A stretch of DNA of 64,000 bases from Thozetella sp. PMI_491 (GCA_021432635.1 MU270057.1:1-64000); one strand, 5' to 3'. Positions 42,201 through 55,114 are shown, numbered from the stretch's first letter. Numbers and translations: made by a program. The notes: generated by a model not told the origin, from the sequence alone.

Positions 42201-42566
42201 AACGCCACGGTCTACATCAACGGAGCGCTAGACACGGACCCGACTTTAATGATGGAGTGGTCCCTGCTGCTGGACGGGGCTGCGCCGCTGAACGGGACGA
42301 ACCCCACGGCGGAGTGGTCCCGCATGCTGGGTGATCCAGCCAAAGCCGGGGACACGCCACCGGGCTGGTATGACACCGTCGCGGACCATGTATGGGCGCG
42401 CAGTGCGTCATTTGGCCGTGTTCCGGGTGGGAAACACACTTTGAGGTGGAGGACGAACAGCCCGGAGGTGTACCTCGAGAAGATCATACTGGGGGCGGGA
42501 GTTGCGGTGCCAAAAAGCTATCTCGGCATGCCAGAGACAAGAAGAGTTAATGGTACGAGCGTGTGA
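39210..42566 (+). CDS. GH115 family xylan alpha-glucuronidase, secreted
   Basis: Five exons: 39210-39724, 39792-39926, 40023-40504, 40561-40898 and 40953-42566, 1027 residues. The start is the ATG at 39210, which opens a signal peptide (hydrophobic run to about residue 24). The GH115 core is clear: Arg-Gly-Leu-Phe-Ile-Asn-Asp-Glu-Ala-Pro-Ala, 'RLKANFIWPGSW', 'SHHEPMQRATNEWN', 'MFTDDNWGN' and 'IWVINVGDIKPLE' follow in order. The C-terminal third is the usual beta-sandwich part. Several Asn-x-Ser/Thr sites fit a secreted glycoprotein. GH115 enzymes remove (4-O-methyl-)glucuronic acid from xylan, an activity of plant-biomass degraders. Length and domain order are normal for the family. Confidence 0.93.
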
Positions 42567-42821
42567 AGGGCATTTGTGACGGATAGACCGCCATATACCT
42601 TACCTACCACTTATCTTCTTTACCATGGGTGTCACCCGGGCAGAACAGAAGCCATTTAACGGTTTTAGATTACATGAAACCTCTAACACCTAGTGTTTAG
42701 ACCGCTGAAAATAGCTGGAGCGGGCTTGTCGTTATTCCACAACCCAGCACCAGGCGATGACAGGTAGTGCTTTAGTACCAGGCTCGAGCTACCACCCCAA
42801 CTCTGGGCTAGCGTCCAGTTT

Positions 42822-42857
<36 letters not shown>

Positions 42858-43014
42858 CCTTATGTTTGATCACTCAGTTATTAAAGAAAAATAATGAATA
42901 ACTAGGTAGCTCTAACTATATCTTTCTTATCTTCCACTTTCTTACCTTTCTTAATTTACCTCTACTCTCTAAATGGCAAAACACACGAGTCCCCTACGTG
43001 TTTTGACGTACTTG
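42567..43014. other. 3'-3' intergenic region between GH115 and the PKS
   Basis: 448 bp between convergent genes. It contains the T23A16 tract at 42819-42857 and should hold both polyadenylation sites. No gene is visible. Confidence 0.5.
42819..42857. repeat. T23-A16 homopolymer palindrome
   Basis: Twenty-three T residues are followed directly by sixteen A residues between two convergent genes. It could form a hairpin and help terminate transcription, or mark a joined pair of poly(A) tails or an assembly problem. Confidence 0.85.
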
Positions 43015-46000
43015 CTAGGCCAACTTTAAGCCAACATACTTGCAAATGAAAGCATAACCATCTCGAACAGCGTTCAAGGCAACTTCGTTTTTCTCCCAGC
43101 CGCGGTGAACATCGAAGAGATGTGGCAGCCCCTCAACGATTCTCAGCTCCGTCTCAATGCCGACAGCATTCAGAGACGCAACGGTTCGCTGGCTCTGCTG
43201 GTAGGGGATGAGATCATCCTTTCGGGGATGTATAATAAAGGTCGGGGTGCGGTATTCGCCAGCGCGAATGTGTGCGAGTGGACTGACGGCGGCAATCTGA
43301 GCTGGAGTTGGGTTCCCCGGCTCTTCACGGGTCTGTTTGTTCAGGCCATTGAGCAACACATGCAATGTCTTGCCTCGCCAGTTCATGTACAGGGCCAGTC
43401 GTGTGCGTGGGTCATTGAGTGTTAATCCGCCGGTGACACCGTAGGCACGACTCAACGGTGGGACACAGTGTCCCGTAATGGGTCGGTTAGATATCCCTTT
43501 CCAGATTTCTTCGTCAAGCTCGGTACTGACGTATGTGGCAGCCATCTTCTCAGAGCCGCTCGGTATATTCGGTTCCATCCAAAAAGCGTCTTCGTAGTCG
43601 GTAGGGCAATAGAAGGCGAGAATGGCATCAGGAGGGCGGACGCCCTTAGGAATGCTCGTCCAGGCTAGCGACATGGCCAGAGTACCACCCGTTGACCATC
43701 CAACAGCGACAACCTTGTCTCCGTTAACCAACACATCCTGTCGTCTGCGTTTCATTCCAGGCAAAACATCCCTGACCCACGCGAGCGCGTCGCGAGCATC
43801 GACGATGGGACCGTCAGTAAGCGTCACTTCTGGGCACAGCCTATAGTCAATACTGACTGGCAGTAGGCCGCTCTCCAGAAGCATGGCTGTCTGACTTGGG
43901 CGTACATCACTGCGAGAGCACATGACGTGCCCGCCGCCATGAATCATCAATGCTAAGGAGCAAGTCAGCTCGTGGAGATGGATATCTATTCTAGAGAGAA
44001 GTGCTCACCTACAGGAAGCCTCTGAGTCCCCGTTGCATAGGATGGGTAGTATATATCGGCTTGCAGATCCACGCCGTCAACCTGTTTGAACACCACTGTT
44101 TCCTGGGTCTCAAGGGACGCTGCCTGGTTCTGAGGTACGACATTGAAAGGAGATGCAGTGATGACTCTGAGAACATCCGACTCATGTGAAGGGCCGTCAC
44201 TCCAGTCCACCCAATTGAAACCTGCGGCTCGGAGGTCACGCTCCCAGCGATACTCGTCGGCCAGAGGGTGCTCACGGCCATCTGTAGCAAGCCACCAGCC
44301 CTCTAGAAGGCCGAATACCATATCGAACCAATACAGGTTCCGTGTGGCCTCGACGAGACACACAATGCCATCGGGCCGCAACATTTGGCGGATGTGACTC
44401 GCAGAGAGGACCAGGTCACTCGTGGCGTGGATGCAGTTCGTGGATATGATGACGTCAAACTCCCCCAGGAAGCCGGAATCGGGCTCGGCCTCCACGTTTA
44501 GTACCGAATACTTCATGAAGGGGTACTTGGAGAATTTGCGGCGCGCCGCGGAGACCAGAGACGACGAAAGATCTGTGAAAGTGTAGGTCAGGTTGTCTGC
44601 GTTAGCGCTGTGGCTCCCGAGTGTCTCTAGCAGCTTCTTAGTGGTACCACCCGTGCCGGCTCCGAGCTCCAACACGTTCATGGGGCGTCCCGCGCTGCTG
44701 CAGCGTTCCAGAACAGTAGAGAGGTATTCCGCTAGCAGCAGTGTCCCGGCTTTGAACATTGGCGCGTTGGTGTACATATCTTCTAGCAATGCGCGGGCCT
44801 GGGCATCTCCAAAGAGAATTCCGATAGGGTCGGCTGTTCCAGAGAGGCACTCCGAAAGTTGGTGCGCTGTAGAGTGCAATAGCTTAGATTCCGCCGTGTG
44901 CTGCGGGAATCGTGACAGCATGGCGACGAGAAGCTTGGACGATGGGGCACCGGGGACAGCTTTTGAAGTACGGCGAGTTACGCCATTCTCCTGATATGTC
45001 AATCCCCCATCTTCTAATACCTTGTACATCTGGAGAACAAGTTTTTGGTGCTTCGAGATGAAGGAAATAGCTGGCACTTCGCTTCCGTCTTTGAGATGCT
45101 GGATATTAGAACCCAGCTTCTCAAAGGCCTCTACAACGTATCGAATAACAAGGTCTGACTGCAGAGGGAAGACGTCGGTGTAGAAGTTTGCAAATCCGGT
45201 GGTGCTTGCGTATTTATCATAAGTATTCTTCACCTGGGCGAAGCACGCGTAGCTCGTCATCGCCACGTTATGCTCGAGGTTCACGTGGGCCGCCTTGTGG
45301 AGATCTTCGATAACTAGGGCTGACTCAGGAGTCGGTACTGAGAAAGGTCCCCGTGCCGCCTTTTCCGTCGAGAAGCTAGTAGCGGCCGCGACCAGGCCAT
45401 GTTGGAAATCCTGGGACTGGATGCGTCGGCATAAGGAGGGTATATCATCGCATTCCTGGAACTCGGCAGCTGAGATAGTCACGGTGAAAGACTTTTGTAT
45501 CTCTCCCAAGACCTCGGTCACGAGAAGCGAGTCAATGCCCAGATCAACAAATCTCGCAGTTGGGGGAATCTCTGGCATGGGAATTTCGATGATATCCGAC
45601 AGCATTTGACGGACTTTCTGGCTCAGCTGCCCCGACTTCGCCTCGCCAAGCGAGGGAGTAGCGGCTGGAGTAGAGGCAGGCTGTTGTGGACGAAGCGTCT
45701 TGATTGCAGCGGATTCGAACTTTAGAGGGGCCATGTCTTCTTCAACTGGCGTTCGCGGGGTTAGAGATTGATAACCCGGGTCTTCTGTGTCATGCTCCGT
45801 GAGCGAACTCGAGCTCGGAACAGCCGGCGCTATAGCAAGGGTGTTGAGCCTGCGAAGGTTTCGCGCCACGGCCTTGAACGGAACGCTCCTGAAAGTGGCA
45901 CCCATGACACTTAGGACAAGCTCATTTAACTCCGGATCGAATACGAAAATGTCATTAGAGATGACGTTCCGCGAAACAGCATCATACCGGGTGTGGACGG

Positions 46001-49000
46001 TCCAAGAGCGGGCATCAGACTGGTCCTGCATGTAGCGGGCCGAGAAAAAAATCTCCTCGATAGCCGTGCACATGAAGACTTCTTCAGGCTTGCGTTCCAA
46101 TAGGCAATTGACGTGAATACCTGCAACTTGGAGGAAGTTATCGAGGCTGATGGGATCGCAGATGCCATAGTCCATCCCGACGGTGCGACGAGTTGGGACC
46201 GTGATCAGGCCCACGGCTTCGTTGTCCAGCCCGGAGATACTCCTGACTCCGTGATAATAGGGTGCGTATTCTACCACATCTCGAAACGTCCTGTATACCA
46301 TCGAACCGGTGAGGCCAGTGGACTGAGGAGAAGCGACGATTTGCTTGCAGCGAGAGCTCTTGACCAGCCTTCTCAGGAGCTTCATGCGGCTCACGACGAC
46401 GGGATCGTTGGCAGGGACCAAGTTGATAAAACCCTTGGCATGCTCTGTCTCGCCATGGCCTGTATCTGGGCGACTTAGGACGGCAAAGGCGTAGGAACCT
46501 TTTGTCGCTTGCTTCGTGAAGCTGACGAGGACGTCAATGTCGAGGGTTAAGCCAAGGGGGGCAGACATGACAAGATCCTCGATCTGCGGCAGCATTTTAG
46601 ACGTATTTCCGTCCAGGAGAGCGGTTGCACACCTGGCAGCTAGCTCTACATACATTGATGCTGGGCACAAGCTTTGGCCTGCTACAGTGTGACCCTGCGC
46701 TGCGGAAGTGAAGACCGGGTGCGCCGTGTCAACTGAGAAGAGCGTTTGGCTACCCTCGCTTTTCACCAGGCTCACAAGTTCGGTTTCCTTCGTGCCTAAC
46801 CGCATCGGACCATCAACACTGAGCTTAGTCCTTGGCTTGTACTCGATCCAGTGCTTGGCCTTCTCGAACTGGTATGGCGGGGGATTGGCGGTGCCATAAC
46901 GGTGCTGCTGGGATCGATGGAGTAGCCAGTACTGCGCCTTGGATCCTGCCATCCACAGCTGGGCCACCGCATTCGCGAGGTTGCTTGAAGCGCCGATTCC
47001 CCTTAGATCGAGAGAGATCAGAGTATCGTCGGAGCTGAGCCTCGGCGTCAGGTTCCGGCGAGCCATGGAAATGATAGGCGAGGCAGACCCCGCCTCCAGC
47101 CAGACGGCCGACGGAAGTCGCTCTGCAACCCTCTGTACGGCATCAGAGAAGTAAACGGGGGCACGTGTATGCTGAACGAGCTCCTCTGAGGTGAATTGCC
47201 AAGGTTGTCCAGTTGGCGAGCATGTCTCAACGCGGATGTGTGGCTTTCGTACTGTAATGGAGCTTGTCAAGACAGCGAGGTCGGGTAGAATATTCTCGGT
47301 GAGATGGGAATGATAGGCACGGTTGTTCAGAAGCCGAGTCGTCTTGATCCGAGCTGCAAAGCCTGGGGATTGACATGTCTTTTCCACCTTATCAATGGAC
47401 GAAGTGTCGCCCGCGACGACGAAGCTGCGAGGACCGTTATAGCAAGCAACATCCACCCGGAAGTCATCTGTGGCATTAATCGTAGAAACAAGGGTGTCAA
47501 CATCTTTGCGTTCACCCTCCATAGAAAGCATAACGCCGCGGTCTCGGCTCCAACTATCCCTCATCAGCTGAGCCCTCCCTGAGATGAGCCGTAGGCCATC
47601 TCTTAGGGAGAGGGCGTCCGCGACGGTGATGGCGGTAAGCTGGCCGAAACTGTGCCCAATCAAAGTGTCCACTTCGAGACCTGAGGCGATCCAGGACATA
47701 GCAGAGGCGTACTGCAGGGAAAAGAGCTGACAGTGAAGGGCTACCAGATCTGTCACTTCAACATCCTCAAAGATGCCCGGAAAGATGCTAGGTAGACCGA
47801 GTTCCTTGCACACAGCGTCACATTCATTCTACGAAGGATTCAGTCAGTATGATGTATCTAAAACAAACACAAGATGGGTCGTGCTCGCTCTCTTACCAGG
47901 TATCTCTGAAGAAGTCCAGATACATCAAAAAGGTCCTTCGAAAGAGACGCATAATTTCCGTTCTGACCGCCAAAGCACAAGACGACCGGCCGGCTGGCGG
48001 GCTTCTTCGCAAGAGAGCATGCCCCAGCGATGGCAGCGTCTAATGCAGGCACGAGGCTAGGCAGATCGGATACAACAAGAGCCGACCGGAAGTCAAATGA
48101 CGGATTCTGACGCCGAGCCACGTGGAACGCAATGTTGCCGAGTGAATCGTGGCCACCCAGGACGTGAGACTTCAACGCGCTCATGTAGTTGACGAGGCTC
48201 GTCTGGGACTTGGCTGACAAGACAATTGGGTAGCTCTCGCCGAGAGAGCTAGAATTCCTTTGAGCATTTCGGGAAGCAGTATGATCATGCTCGCGGAGGA
48301 CAAGCGCTGCAATGCTGCCGGATGCGCCGTAGTTGTTCACCAAAGCGACGCGGTTGTCGCTCTTCCAAGGCGTATTCTGTGTGGGAATAGTAATGTTGTC
48401 TGACGGAGAAGCCCTAATGCGTGGGTTGAGGGTCACAAAGTTAGCCTGTCTGGGGATCATCCGCTGTTGCATCATCAACAGACATTTGATGATGCCCGCC
48501 GAGCCAGACGCAGCCTCGGCATGGCCAATGGTATCCTTGACAGCGCCTAGGAACAGCTCATCGTCTCGCAGCGGCCCAGCCAGAGTGGTGCGCACGCTCT
48601 CGTATTCGATGGGGTCGCCCACCAGCGTTCCTGTCGTTCATTAGCGACGTGATCTCGAGAGACAACCAGAAAGACCCCGCGCAGGTCCCCGTGACGAGCC
48701 AACATACCAGTTCCGTGGGCCTCAACGTAGGTCACATCACGAGGCTCAATACCCGCAATGGACAAGACTTGTTTGTACAAAGTACTCTGGGAATGTGGAT
48801 CGGATTGTGTTAGGGGAGTGGTATTGGAGCCCTGGTTGATAGCGGAGCCCGCAATGACACCTAAGACCAGGTCTTGGTCTGCCAAAGCCTTGGAAAGTGG
48901 TTTGAGTACGAAGAGACCAGCGCCTTCTCCGCGAGAATATCCCTTGCCAGCCTCGTCAAAGGCCTTGGAAGAGCCGTTGGGATCCAGGAAAGAGGCCGCA

Positions 49001-50908
49001 GCGAGATTCTGGAACAGATTAGGATTTGTCATGACGTTGACTCCGCCAGCAAGCGCCATTGAGCACTCATTCGCCAGGAGAGCCTTGTGTTTCGGATTGT
49101 AATGTTAGCTAACAAGCACAAAACAAGACAGAGAGAAATAATGTAAAGAGAACCACGCCATAGAGTCGGGCCACGTCTTAACGCGTGATGAGCCAACTCA
49201 CTTTGCAGGCCGTATGAATCGCCACGGCGGATGAAGAACAGGCCGTGTCCATTGTGATAGAGGGGCCGGTCCAGCCAAAGAAGTGACTGATTCTGCCGCT
49301 GGCAAAGGCACGAAGGGTGCCGGTGGCGGAGAAGGCGTTTGCGTTCTCCGACGCAACATTTTGCTCGTAGTCAACGGTGCCGATGCCGAGGTAGCAGCCA
49401 ACGTTGGTGACCTGCTGCTCGGGCGGCAGGCTGTAATATCCGGACGACTCCAGCGCCTCGTACGCCACCTGCAGAGCAAGGCGCTGCTGGGGGTCCATCG
49501 ACTTGGCTTCACGACCTGACACATTGAAGAAGCGGTGGTCAAAGGTATCTGGACTACGCAGGAAGTTACCCCAATAGGTCCCTAGGCTCGGCTCGCGCAC
49601 CAACTCGGCGGGATTGAAGCGGCTTAGCGGCACCTCGCCAATGGCAGTCTTGCCCGAAGCGATGAGCCGCCAGAACTCATCGACGGAGTCGGCCTGTGGG
49701 AATCGGCAGGCCATGCCGATGATGGCAATTTCGTCTGGCCGCTGTGCGCCGGCATCTGACGTGAGCCCGGTAGGCTGACCGACATCTTTTATACCAATAT
49801 CTTTGAAACGACGGCCGTGTAGGGCGAGCGAGCGGGGAATGACGGTGTCCTGGCCAAAGGCGAAGAAAGCGACGGTATGGCAGCTGCCGCCGGGCAGGTC
49901 GCTCAGCGTCGCGCGGACCGTCTGGTACCAATGTGCGCGGCGGCAAAGGATGGCGTCCAGGGCAACATCGTGCAGACGGCCGCCCGTGATAGGCTCGGCG
50001 TCGGCAGTCGATCTGAGCGGCAGCCGAAGCTTATCGGCCCGCGGCAATTGGAAATCAGACTGCGCCGCACACAGGGCTCGCAGTGCGGCTGCGGCAGCGG
50101 CGTGGCGTGAGTGGTGGAAGCAGCCGGCGAGGCCGTTGCGCCCCGTCGCTATGCGCGCCTTGCCAAGCTTAGCACAGAAGGCATCTTCGTCGGCGCGAGA
50201 AAGCGTGATAGTGACTGTCTTCTCATCGGTAATGCACGAAACGTACGCCTGGTACAGGGTCACTTGTTAGCTCCTGCCGTTGTCGCTAGTCACGTAACGC
50301 GAACTCACCTTGGGAAATGCATCGAGCGTGGCTTCTAGGTAAGTCCTCTCCAAGTCCGTCCTCCAGCGTGCCGAAATGGCGGTGCCGCCGTCTGTGGGGC
50401 CGTGCCGCATGTCTTCAGCGTCAATGACGGCGCCGATTGCGACGGCGAGCCGCAAGCTGGCCGCCATGTTGCGCTCTAGCTCGGCCCAGTTCCCCGACGC
50501 CGCCATCGCGGTGGCGCACAAAAGGCCAATACAGAAGCCCTGGACCGCGTCGAAGCTTGGCAACGACAGCGGCAAGTTCTCGCTTGCCGCATCCACCGCA
50601 TGTCGCACTAGTTCGATGGTCTGGCTAATGACGGTCAATGGCGCGTAGTGCGCATTGGTAAGATGTCCCGGGCGCAGGCTGGGCTTGCCGACGGCGAAAT
50701 CGCTGAGCTGCTGGAGGGTCTCGTCCGTCGGGAAGCAAAGCGTCCCGTCGCTTTTCAGGTCCCTCCACACGGCGGGGAGTTGCACTAGGCTTCGCACCAG
50801 AAAGCTGAGGTTTGGATCGCTCACCAGCACAGACTGCAGGGTTGCAAGGCTTTCGACCGTCCAGTCGGTCACTTCGGGACCAAACAAAGCGATGGAGGAC
50901 ACGTCCAT
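43015..50908 (-). CDS. Non-reducing polyketide synthase, SAT-KS-MAT-PT-ACP-CMeT-TE
   Basis: Six exons: 50309-50908, 49202-50248, 48708-49083, 47897-48630, 44009-47828 and 43015-43952, 2504 residues. The SAT domain starts at residue 1 with Gly-Phe-Cys-Ile-Gly as its Cys site. KS begins at about 372, Cys537 in 'DTACSSS'. MAT has Ser979 in Gly-His-Ser-Phe-Gly. The PT domain has His1299 and Asp1482. A single ACP has Ser1686 in Gly-Ile-Asp-Ser-Leu. The C-methyltransferase has Leu-Glu-Leu-Gly-Ala-Gly-Thr-Gly-Gly near 1972-1980. The esterase-type C-terminal domain has His-Gly-Gly-Gly-His near 2197 and Ser2279 in Gly-Trp-Ser-Thr-Gly-Gly. All active sites look intact. This order is that of synthases for methylated orsellinic acids (MpaC, AusA and DtbA type), so a C-methylated aromatic acid is the likely product. 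The start was placed at 50908, where SAT homology begins; an in-frame ATG exists at 50998. Confidence 0.95.
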
Positions 50909-52574
50909 AATGGGCCCTGCTGTCGGAGCACCGGCCTGGACTGGCGCTGCAAAAGTCTCTCTCCTTACACGAGGGCTGTAAGACGAGCCTTGGGCCAACT
51001 CGTCTGTGCGAGAGAATAAGCAAGAAATATGGAGTGCCGGAACACTAGCTAGTGTAGATTCGCAGCCCTAGTAAGGTGACCCCCCGTTTACATATACACA
51101 GCTCACCCACGGCGTTTCTCCAACGATTAGGCTTGTTCACTCGTCCTCTCGAACCCCTCACCCCCGTTGAATGCATGTTATTTGTCACATTAGGCTAGTG
51201 TTAGCTTTTCTCTTATCAGAAAAATTGTCCCAGAGAGTGGGGTGAAGTTTTTGAAGCACACGAGCTAGGCGCGGCAGTGGCCGTCGCGGACCTGATAATC
51301 GGGGCGGGCGCGCGCCCAGCCTGTATGGTACCTTAGGTGCTTGTGGCCCCCACAGTCTGTGAGGCACTTATGGCTCCGAAAGTCTGTAAGGCACTTATGG
51401 CTCCGAAAGTCTGTAAGGCACTTATGGCTTCTTCACAACTGGTCTCCAGCAGCGCGGATTATGCAGTGGGACGATAATCATACGTAGTAAAGCGTGCGAG
51501 TTTCGCACTAGCTCGGCAGACGAAAGTGACACCTTCGGCAGGTCTTGGAGAAGAGAGAGGAGAGCAGGGTGTAGTCCTCCAAACATTTTTAGGATGCAGA
51601 ACGGCCCTAGGTCTCATGCTAGTCCCACGCTAATCACACAGGGTCTTTTATCTGCTGTGTGACAGCTAGATGTGCTTGTTTGCTTATACTGATCGTTTGG
51701 CCTATATAATAAGACGGGGAGATAGTGCGAAGCGGAGCTGGGGTGGCTACGCAACATCACACACAATCGCACACACACACACCGTAGTCTTGTAGCCACA
51801 GCGTGGATCGAATAGCATAGCCATCTCGCTAGCTCTAAGGCAGGGCTGCTAAGGTACCATAAGATTAGTGGTTGTGAGAGACATCAAGCACTTGGGAAAC
51901 GATATGACACGTTCCGATAAGAGTAACGATGCGAAAGAGGGATGGGATTGAACCCCAGAATGGGGAAGAACGAATATATCCTACCAAAGGCGGGGAAAGG
52001 AGGGAGGAGGAGAAGCGAAGGAGGGGGAGCAGGGAGCAAATAGTGCGAGGAAGGAGCCCTGGGCGAACTCCATTCTTGATAGTTTTTATAAGCAGCATAA
52101 CGCGGAAAGTAGTGAAGCCAAAAATCCCAATGTGGAGGGAGTTAGTCCCGAAGCGGCCCAACACCGGGTCCTAGATTACAGAATTAAAATAATGCCTAGA
52201 CTATAGGTTGCATCGGGCGTCTAATAAAGACCAGGATGTGTATCTTTTTTGGCACCACTGCATTCTAATCACTAGAGCCAGCCACCCTAACTCGATCCTG
52301 CTACCCGAGGTCTAGAACTTGGTTAGTTTGCTTTACCTTCCAGTCAGTCTGGAAAGTAGAACGATCTATTGCCCGTTAGTCGTCTAGCCGGTCTTAGCTA
52401 GCCAAGCACCATGAATCAGTAGCTTCAGGGGTGCTAAAACTCACTATGTGGGTATGTAGAAGTCTAGAACCATACCGTCGGGACTGCTTGCGTTCGTGTA
52501 TATGCCTCTCTCAACACATGGAAATCTGGACCCTAGAGATCTTGTTCTCTCTTTATTGAAGAGATCATACAATA
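50909..52574. promoter_or_regulatory. PKS upstream region, no gene seen
   Basis: About 1.67 kb between the PKS start and the transposon. It holds the PKS promoter, the 27-bp tandem repeat at 51340-51430 and a short CA microsatellite near 51770-51782. The 51600-52200 part has an LTR-like look, but could not be confirmed. No gene is supported. Confidence 0.45.
51340..51430. repeat. 27-bp tandem repeat (three copies plus a partial) upstream of the PKS
   Basis: The units start at 51340, 51367 and 51394, and a partial fourth at 51421. Copies two and three are identical (CTTATGGCTCCGAAAGTCTG...) and the first is diverged. They lie about 430-520 bp upstream of the PKS start codon. Confidence 0.9.
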
Positions 52575-54531
52575 AGTCGACCTACATGCCAACGGACCCC
52601 CCCCCTCAACGGACCACCCTTAAATGCCAACGCGCCGACGCGTCTCCTCCCTACCCCCTTGATACCAACCACTACTATATAAGAACCACGCGCTCAATCC
52701 ATACGGTAAATAGCTTGTTGAAATCGTCATCTTTTCATTACTTTATAGCTTCTTACTCTAGTTCAGATCTCTCCTCGGCAATCGCTGACGTCAGTGACGG
52801 CGCGCCATATCGTACGGCAAGCCGGGTATGGAAGGTCCCCTGGACCATACTCCGTTCTCGGTCCCTGGGAAGCTCCCCGAGGGAGGAGGAGGCTAAGCGT
52901 CGGCAGAGGGTATCTCCAGATGCTGAAGAACGCCTTGTTGAGTGGATTTTACGTCAGGAAGCTCTTAGATTCGCTCCTACCTACTCTTAACTACGTGCTT
53001 TAGTGATCTGGATCCTGGCTAGCTATGGGGATACTGATCCTCTTGGTTAGTGATAGACTATGAGCTTCCTTAAACGCTAGCTATCCCTTAAAACAAAGCT
53101 TAGCCGTTGTACTAAATAGGCCAGGGTGAATACAGCTTGCCCTAATAATATCAACCAGTTATTTAAGCTATATAAGACTATAAGCTAGATCCTCCTAGAG
53201 AATAGGTATAATACTAATAAAAGGGGCCTTATAAAGGGCTAGGATAGGAATAGTATTATCATTAGGTCTATAACTAGATCTAGAAAGACCCTTACCCCCC
53301 TTAAGGTTAATACCTCCCACTTATAGATCTTTATTATTAAGTATATCTCTGCCAGGGGCTAATCCTGTAATCCCCTTATTATATTAAAGGGAAAACAGGT
53401 CTAGGACTAATAGTTTTATAACCAGATCCTCCTCTAGCATCTAACTTAAAAAGCAACTACCTTTAAGAATAGCTGGACTAGTAATAAGATTACTGTTAAA
53501 TAACTAGAAAAGATCTTTCTCCCCTAGACTGATCCTAAAGATCTTTTAACAGTTAGACTTCTTATATTAAATAGCTATAGATTATACCAGACTAATGATT
53601 TCCTTACTATATACTTTCTTAACAATATATATCTATTATTCTTACCTGCTTATACCTTTTACGTCACCTAGCCACTAGATTTAGGTTGTTTCTTAAGCCT
53701 TAAGTCTTGATATCGATCCCTTATAAATAACTTTATAGCTAGGACTAACTCTAACTGTGTTAAAAAGCTTAAGTTCTTTAAATTATACTTAGAAGCTTGT
53801 TTAGTTAGTCTCTAGAAGTAGAATATCCTTTTTAGATAATAAGCAACTAGTCTCTAGCTAGTTAATAGGTAAAAGCTACTCTTATCGCTATAAGTACTTA
53901 TTTGCCTAGAGCTAGAGGTTATTCCTACCCCTTTATCACTCTTTTCAGGTATTACTATACTAAAAAAGGGAGAGGATGTCTAGCGTTTATTATAATATAA
54001 GGGAATAAGCCCTTCCTTACGCTAGGTAATAAGGAAGATCTTAGGGAAGCTTGACAGTATAAATGTTCTCCTTATTATCTAGGTAAGAGAGCTAGTGTCT
54101 CTATGTGAGAAGCTCGATCTAGCTTGGCCTAGGAAATAGAAGTCTGTAATACCAAAACCAAACGAACGCTTTGTGTCTCTAGGTGAGATACTTGCTCAAC
54201 GTAATAAAGAACCTTTATAACATATTATTAAGGCTTTATCAGTAGTGGATTGTATTGATGTGGCTACTGATGAGGAGGGGGAGTCCTCTGGCAGCGAGTA
54301 TGCTGTGGAGCCGCCCCGGCGTGGCCGGCGCCGGTAGGAGGATGATCCGGCTGGATCTTTTTATACTGATTCGACGAGCTATTGGGTAAGGAGCAGATTG
54401 CACTAGTTTTTACGTTCACAGAGGAAAAATTGATTGAGTTGTGGTTGTATTAATATAGATGATAGATATGGTTGGGGTGGATCTGAGGGGGGTCTGTTGA
54501 GGGGGGGGGTCCGTTGGCATGTAGGTCGACT
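52575..54531 (+). mobile_element. Full-length Fot1/pogo-like (Tc1-mariner) transposon, inactivated by RIP-like mutation
   Basis: A 1957-bp element with near-perfect terminal inverted repeats (AGTCGACCTACATGCCAACGG and its complement) and a TA on each side (52573-52574, 54532-54533), as expected for this superfamily. A plus-strand transposase is recognisable at both ends: the helix-turn-helix region 'SPDAEERLVEWILRQEAL' before 52990 and the acidic/Pro-Arg tail ending at 54337. Between them the DNA is very AT-rich and full of stops; the first, at 52988-52990, is consistent with a CAA-to-TAA change. The ends are GC-richer and match the copy at 1-377. It therefore inserted as one unit and then decayed. 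Confidence 0.9.
52799..54337 (+). pseudogene. Decayed Fot1/pogo-like transposase
   Basis: The transposase frame is open up to a stop at 52988-52990 and resumes beyond it with recognisable residues (Leu-Arg-Ala-Leu-Val-Ile-Trp-Ile). The middle, including the DDE catalytic part, is degraded by many transition-type changes to TA-rich sequence. The C-terminal tail ends with Pro-Pro-Arg-Arg-Gly-Arg-Arg before a stop at about 54337. The start codon is not fixed. It cannot make a functional protein. Confidence 0.75.
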
Positions 54532-55114
54532 TACTTACACAGACAGTGAGCCTTGTCACAAATGTCTCAATATCGATCGACACAAGATCAGTGCAGCATT
54601 CCACCATATTGATTACAGCAGTCAAAATGAGGACGGCCGAGGTGCCCATTTGTCGACCCAGCACAGCCAATCAGATTCAAATCTCAATATCCTCATTAGG
54701 AGCAATGATTTGCTCAGACAATACTTTGTGTACATTGCCTTGCTGGTATATTCGCCGTGTTGGAGTTGAACCTTGCTGCAATTACACTTGACCTCATATT
54801 TCGAGCCAGATTTCGCGTGCTGTGGCACTTTTAGCACGGCGTTGGTGCTTCTAGCCTAGGTCTCGGCTGCCCTGAAGACAGCACCAAATACCGATACTAC
54901 TGACTAGTATGCTTACTCGGAGCTCCCACGGAGATTGCTGGTCGTAGCTCAGGGGTGCTAATTTATAGCAACCATTTAAGCAGTCATGTCCGCATGGCAA
55001 AGCGATCAAACGATATGGTATCCTCCATCTACGCGCATTCATTTTCCTCCTCTACTTTCAAATTCATTTTCCGCGGCCTTGATTTTACGCAGCAAAAGAG
55101 CCAGCATTGCCAGC
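54532..55114. other. Intergenic region after the transposon
   Basis: 583 bp with no supported gene. The region before 55115 is the likely promoter of the secreted protein. Confidence 0.4.

Noticed and set aside
51640-52200. Possible LTR retroelement remnant upstream of the PKS
   Set aside because: It has a TATA-like motif and LTR-like composition but no clear ends, duplication or second copy in the window.
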